A stretch of 18,226 bases of DNA from positions 1 through 18,226 of the forward strand of contig LVAZ01000213.1 in assembly GCA_001603055.1 (NCBI GenBank). The letters run 5' to 3'. How positions within the stretch are numbered: position 1 is the stretch's first letter; every line of letters starts with the position of its first letter. The notes beneath the pieces were generated by a model, which saw only the letters and a list, made by a program, of their open reading frames with translations, did not search any database and was not told the DNA's origin. A program made the translations under genes and the position numbers. Below are positions 15,397 through 18,226 of this stretch, piece by piece. The DNA comes from Victivallales bacterium Lenti_02 (GTDB lineage Bacteria; Verrucomicrobiota; Lentisphaeria; Oligosphaerales; Lenti-02).

Positions 15397-17442
15397 ATGG
15401 TCTCTTCCGAATCTCATTCCAGACCGATTTCCCGGGCGCGCAGGCGGTGCTGGTTTCGCCGTCTGGCCTGGACGGGGATGGGATTGCTGGCGTTGTTTCT
15501 GTTTGGCCGGCATTTCCTGCTGACGTGGGTGGTGGGGCCGGTGGCGGGAGTGACTATCGGCACCCCGGTGGGCATGGGCGAAGCGTCCTTTGTGCCGACC
15601 CGGCGGCTGGATTTGAGCGATCTGCGGCTGGGCGATCCGGAGGACGCCTTCCTCACGGTCGGCCCGGTCGAGGCGCGGTACCGGCTCTGGCGCAGTCTGT
15701 TCCTCGGCACCTACATCGAGCGGCTCCATGCCGACGGCCTGACCGTGAATCTGGCGCAGACCCCCAAAGGCAAGGTGCGTTCGCTCCGTTTCCGCTGGCT
15801 GCGGCGCTTCCGCTTCAAGGAGGACATCGAGAAGACGGAGCCCTTTCTGCTGAAGGATATGTCCCTGCGGAACGGCACGCTGATCTATGCCCGCGCGGGT
15901 TCGCCGCTCCGGTTGCGAATCGAGAAGGTGGAGGCGACGCTGGCGGAGCTGCGCCAGGGCGAATCGGGGCGCATCGAGTCCCGCGGCGAGGTGGCGGAGG
16001 TGGCCTACGGGTCGCTGCGGCTGGTTTCGGGCCAGTTGCAGGGGTACTGCGAGCTGCGCTATGATCGGGAGATGAATCTGCTGGGCAGCGAGTTCTCCTT
16101 CGTCGCCGAGAATTTGTCGGGCACCATCGGGGCGGCGGCACTCGACGACCTGACACTGGTTCTCGCGGGGACCACGGAGTATGTGCGCGGCCGCGGCTAC
16201 GAGCAGGATGTGCAAATCCGCCTGAGCCGCCGGGGGCAGGCGCTGGGCAGCGTTTCCCTGGTCGGTTACTTCACCAAGAATCTCGCCACGCTCGATCTCA
16301 CGGCGCGGGTCGGCATCGAGGCGGAACTGGCCAACTGGCTGCTGGCCGGATGGAATCTGCCGCCGCTTGATGCGCCCCGTTTCGAGCTGGCGGCGCGCGG
16401 GCATTTCCCGCGCCCTGGCGAGGCGGAAGTATCGCTGGCGACGAATCTGGAATTGGGCGGGGAAACGGTGGTGGACCTCGATCTCTCCACCCGTTCGCCC
16501 CTGCCGCCGGTGTTGCAGCCGGCCCGGTTCCGGGTGACGGGGGAACGGCTCGATCTGGACCGGCTGACGGCTGTCCGCCGGACGTTGCGCAGGGCCAAGG
16601 GAAGAGCGGTGGCGAGCGCCCCCCTGGAGGCGGTCGCGGCGACGGACGTCGCGGCGGAACCCGCGCCCCTGCCCCGGCTGGTTCTCCCTCCCGCCATCCT
16701 CGATTTGGACTTGCGCGGGGTATCCTTCGGGGACCTTGCAGGGACGCTGGCAGGCCAGGCCGCCGTGGAGGGAACGGCGGCGGAGATTTCCGCCTGCCGG
16801 CTTCAGGCGGGTGACGGCACCCTGGATTTCGCGGGCAGGCTGGACTGGGAGACGGAGGCATTCCGGGCCAACATCCAGGGCCGGTCGCTGGATTTCGCCC
16901 CCTTCTCGCGGCAGTTCCTGACCGGGAACGCGGGGCGGATCGAGGGGCGTCTGGAAAGCCTGTCGGCGGAGGTCAGCGGGCGGGGCCTCGGCGAACCGGA
17001 CTGGACGGTTTTCGCGGGTACCTTCCAGGCCGAACTGGAAGGCTTGGCCTTCCATCAGCTCGAAGCGCTGCGGGACGCGGCGCGGAAGACCAAAATCAAG
17101 GGGCTGGACGATCTGCGGTTCGACCGGGCGACTCTCGCCGGCCACGCGGCGGAGGGGAGGCTGCATCTGGCGCCGCTCGCCCTCTATGGCCCCAGCGGCC
17201 GGGCGGAGCTGGCCGGGCAGATCGGGCTGGCCGACCAGAGTCTGGCGCTGACGTTCGAGGCGGGGCTGGGGCCGGAATTGGCGAAGAGTCTCCGGCGTTC
17301 CTCCTACAGCTATCTCGCCTACCTGCTTCAAGCTCGGGACGGGTTTATGTACCTTCCCGTTCCGCTGTCACTGGGCGGGACACTGAGCCAGCCGAAGCTG
17401 AGTCTGGAACGCCTGCAACCCGGCCCCCCCCCGCCGCTGTAG
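15397..17442 (+). CDS. AsmA-like inner-membrane-anchored envelope protein
   Basis: Product of 681 residues. A short basic N-terminus (RARRRCWFRR) is followed by one transmembrane helix at about 24-47, so the rest should lie in the periplasm. The body is repetitive beta-strand sequence of AsmA/TamB/DUF3971 type: after the helix, IGTPVGMGEASF, LRLGDPEDAFLTVGPVEARY and YIERLHADGLTVNLAQTPKG match the usual AsmA N-terminal rhythm. Near the C-terminus, FAGTFQAELEGLAF and GRAELAGQIGLADQSLAL are typical AsmA C-terminal strands. Members of this superfamily are bridge-like proteins tied to phospholipid transfer and outer-membrane homeostasis, so it implies a double-membrane cell. The ATG at 15385 (adding MLPF) is an alternative start; neither has a clear ribosome binding site. 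A run of nine C (17424-17432) codes part of the final PGPPPPL. It converges on the permease gene with a 6-base gap. Confidence 0.75.
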   Translation: MVSSESHSRPISRARRRCWFRRLAWTGMGLLALFLFGRHFLLTWVVGPVAGVTIGTPVGMGEASFVPTRRLDLSDLRLGDPEDAFLTVGPVEARYRLWRSLFLGTYIERLHADGLTVNLAQTPKGKVRSLRFRWLRRFRFKEDIEKTEPFLLKDMSLRNGTLIYARAGSPLRLRIEKVEATLAELRQGESGRIESRGEVAEVAYGSLRLVSGQLQGYCELRYDREMNLLGSEFSFVAENLSGTIGAAALDDLTLVLAGTTEYVRGRGYEQDVQIRLSRRGQALGSVSLVGYFTKNLATLDLTARVGIEAELANWLLAGWNLPPLDAPRFELAARGHFPRPGEAEVSLATNLELGGETVVDLDLSTRSPLPPVLQPARFRVTGERLDLDRLTAVRRTLRRAKGRAVASAPLEAVAATDVAAEPAPLPRLVLPPAILDLDLRGVSFGDLAGTLAGQAAVEGTAAEISACRLQAGDGTLDFAGRLDWETEAFRANIQGRSLDFAPFSRQFLTGNAGRIEGRLESLSAEVSGRGLGEPDWTVFAGTFQAELEGLAFHQLEALRDAARKTKIKGLDDLRFDRATLAGHAAEGRLHLAPLALYGPSGRAELAGQIGLADQSLALTFEAGLGPELAKSLRRSSYSYLAYLLQARDGFMYLPVPLSLGGTLSQPKLSLERLQPGPPPPL

Positions 17443-17448
17443 CCGACG

Positions 17449-18226
17449 CTAGTCGTTGGTGTAGCGGTTGCCGAATTTCCAGTTGAAGAGAGTGACGATG
17501 AAGACGAGGGCGAAGAGGGTCCAGGCGATGGCGGAGGCGTAGCCGAGGTGGCCGGTCTCGAAACCCTCGATGTAGACGTAGTAGCTGAGGGTGGTGGTGG
17601 ACTTGGCGGGGCCGCCCTGGGTCATGGTGCGGGCCATCTCGAAGCCGCCCTGGAGCCCGCCGATGACGCCCATGACGAGGATGAAGAAGGTGACGGGGGC
17701 GAGCTGGGGCCAGGTGACGTGCCAGAAGCGCTGGCTGCGGGAGGCGCCGTCGATGTCGGCGGCCTCGTAGAGTTCGGGGGGGATGTTGCTCAGTCCGGCG
17801 AGGTAGAGGAGCATGTTGTTCGAGCCGATGGCGGCCCAGAAGCCCATGAACATGAGGGAGGGCTTGGCCCAGTGGAACTGGGTGAGCCACTCGGGGGCGG
17901 GGATGCCCTCGGGCGCGGCGGCGGCGACGGGGAGCAGGCAGAGGACGTTGCCTAGGCCGAGCAGGGCGAATTCGAGGATCATCACGCCGACGCTGGTGAT
18001 GAGGACCGGGCCGAGGCCGCGGTCGAAGGCGCAGAGGAATTCGCGTCCCCGCAACTGGCGGGCGAGCAGCACCAGGGCCAGGACGAAGCCCACGACAATG
18101 CAGGCGGTGCTGCCGGTGACCTTGGTCCAGAAGGGCCAAAGGATGGCGGGAATCAGGATGGCGATGGTGCCGAGACCGAGAGCCAGCCAGCCCGCCTCGC
18201 CGTCGCGCCAGAGCCGGGACAGGCGG
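17449..18226 (-). CDS. Sugar-type ABC transporter permease, MalF/UgpA-like (5' end outside window)
   Basis: Inner-membrane subunit of a binding-protein-dependent carbohydrate importer. About 258 C-terminal residues are visible and the frame is open to the right edge; the GTG at 18093 is internal, since the upstream sequence codes another hydrophobic helix (LALGLGTIAILIPAILWPFW). The cytoplasmic EAA loop that contacts the ATPase is clear, as IPPELYEAADIDGA followed by SRSQRFWHVTWPQLAP. The preceding WAAIGSNNMLLYLAGL and the late GGPAKSTTTLSYYVY also match the MalF class. The sugar cannot be deduced. A second permease, a binding protein and an ATPase would be expected nearby, upstream of the window edge or elsewhere. 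The stop is TAG at 17451-17449. Confidence 0.9.
   Translation of the reverse strand, partial: RLSRLWRDGEAGWLALGLGTIAILIPAILWPFWTKVTGSTACIVVGFVLALVLLARQLRGREFLCAFDRGLGPVLITSVGVMILEFALLGLGNVLCLLPVAAAAPEGIPAPEWLTQFHWAKPSLMFMGFWAAIGSNNMLLYLAGLSNIPPELYEAADIDGASRSQRFWHVTWPQLAPVTFFILVMGVIGGLQGGFEMARTMTQGGPAKSTTTLSYYVYIEGFETGHLGYASAIAWTLFALVFIVTLFNWKFGNRYTND

Noticed and set aside
15265..17331. Upstream extension of the GH42-like frame (689 codons, minus strand)
   Set aside because: Arg/Gln/Pro-rich and antisense to the AsmA-like gene. The true start at 15264 has a signal peptide and a ribosome binding site.

Overview
The window is GC-rich, gene-dense bacterial DNA. The mix suggests an environmental member of the PVC group (Lentisphaerota, Planctomycetota or Verrucomicrobiota) or a similar carbohydrate-degrading phylum: a large exported parallel beta-helix protein, a giant exported GH42-like protein, a Gfo/Idh/MocA dehydrogenase, a sugar ABC permease, a plant/bacterial-type acyl-ACP thioesterase and an AsmA-like envelope protein. 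That assignment is inference from gene content. No rRNA, tRNA, CRISPR array, insertion sequence or phage gene was seen, and no gene-free stretch exceeds about 200 bases.

Left part (1-7387). The end of an acyl-ACP thioesterase gene (+) converges on three minus-strand genes. In transcription order these are a protein with two metallo-beta-lactamase folds and a C-terminal beta-sandwich (7387-5537), a BtrH/C39-like papain-fold protein with a second half-copy of the fold (5437-3761), and an exported beta-helix protein with CBM9-like and jelly-roll modules (3678-385). Gaps of 99 and 82 bases allow co-transcription but do not prove it. The middle gene has visibly more relaxed codon use than its neighbours.

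Middle part (7388-10906). A divergent promoter region precedes an unrecognised two-helix membrane protein with a six-cysteine loop (+). This gene overlaps tail to tail with hisF. The pair hisH-hisF (-) encodes both halves of imidazole glycerol phosphate synthase and stands without other his genes in view. It is divergent from a Gfo/Idh/MocA oxidoreductase (+), which ends in a strong intrinsic terminator.

Right part (10907-18226). A 1446-residue exported protein (-) carries a GH42-like barrel and amidotransferase-like domains. It is divergent from an AsmA-like inner-membrane-anchored protein (+), whose best start may be leaderless. The AsmA gene converges on a sugar-type ABC permease (-) that runs off the right edge.

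Functionally, the exported beta-helix and GH42-like proteins, the oxidoreductase and the ABC permease fit scavenging and catabolism of polysaccharide-derived sugars. The HisHF pair, thioesterase and AsmA-like protein are housekeeping or envelope functions. I see no convincing complete new system. The most unusual items are the tandem metallo-beta-lactamase protein and its papain-fold neighbour, which looks catalytically incomplete.
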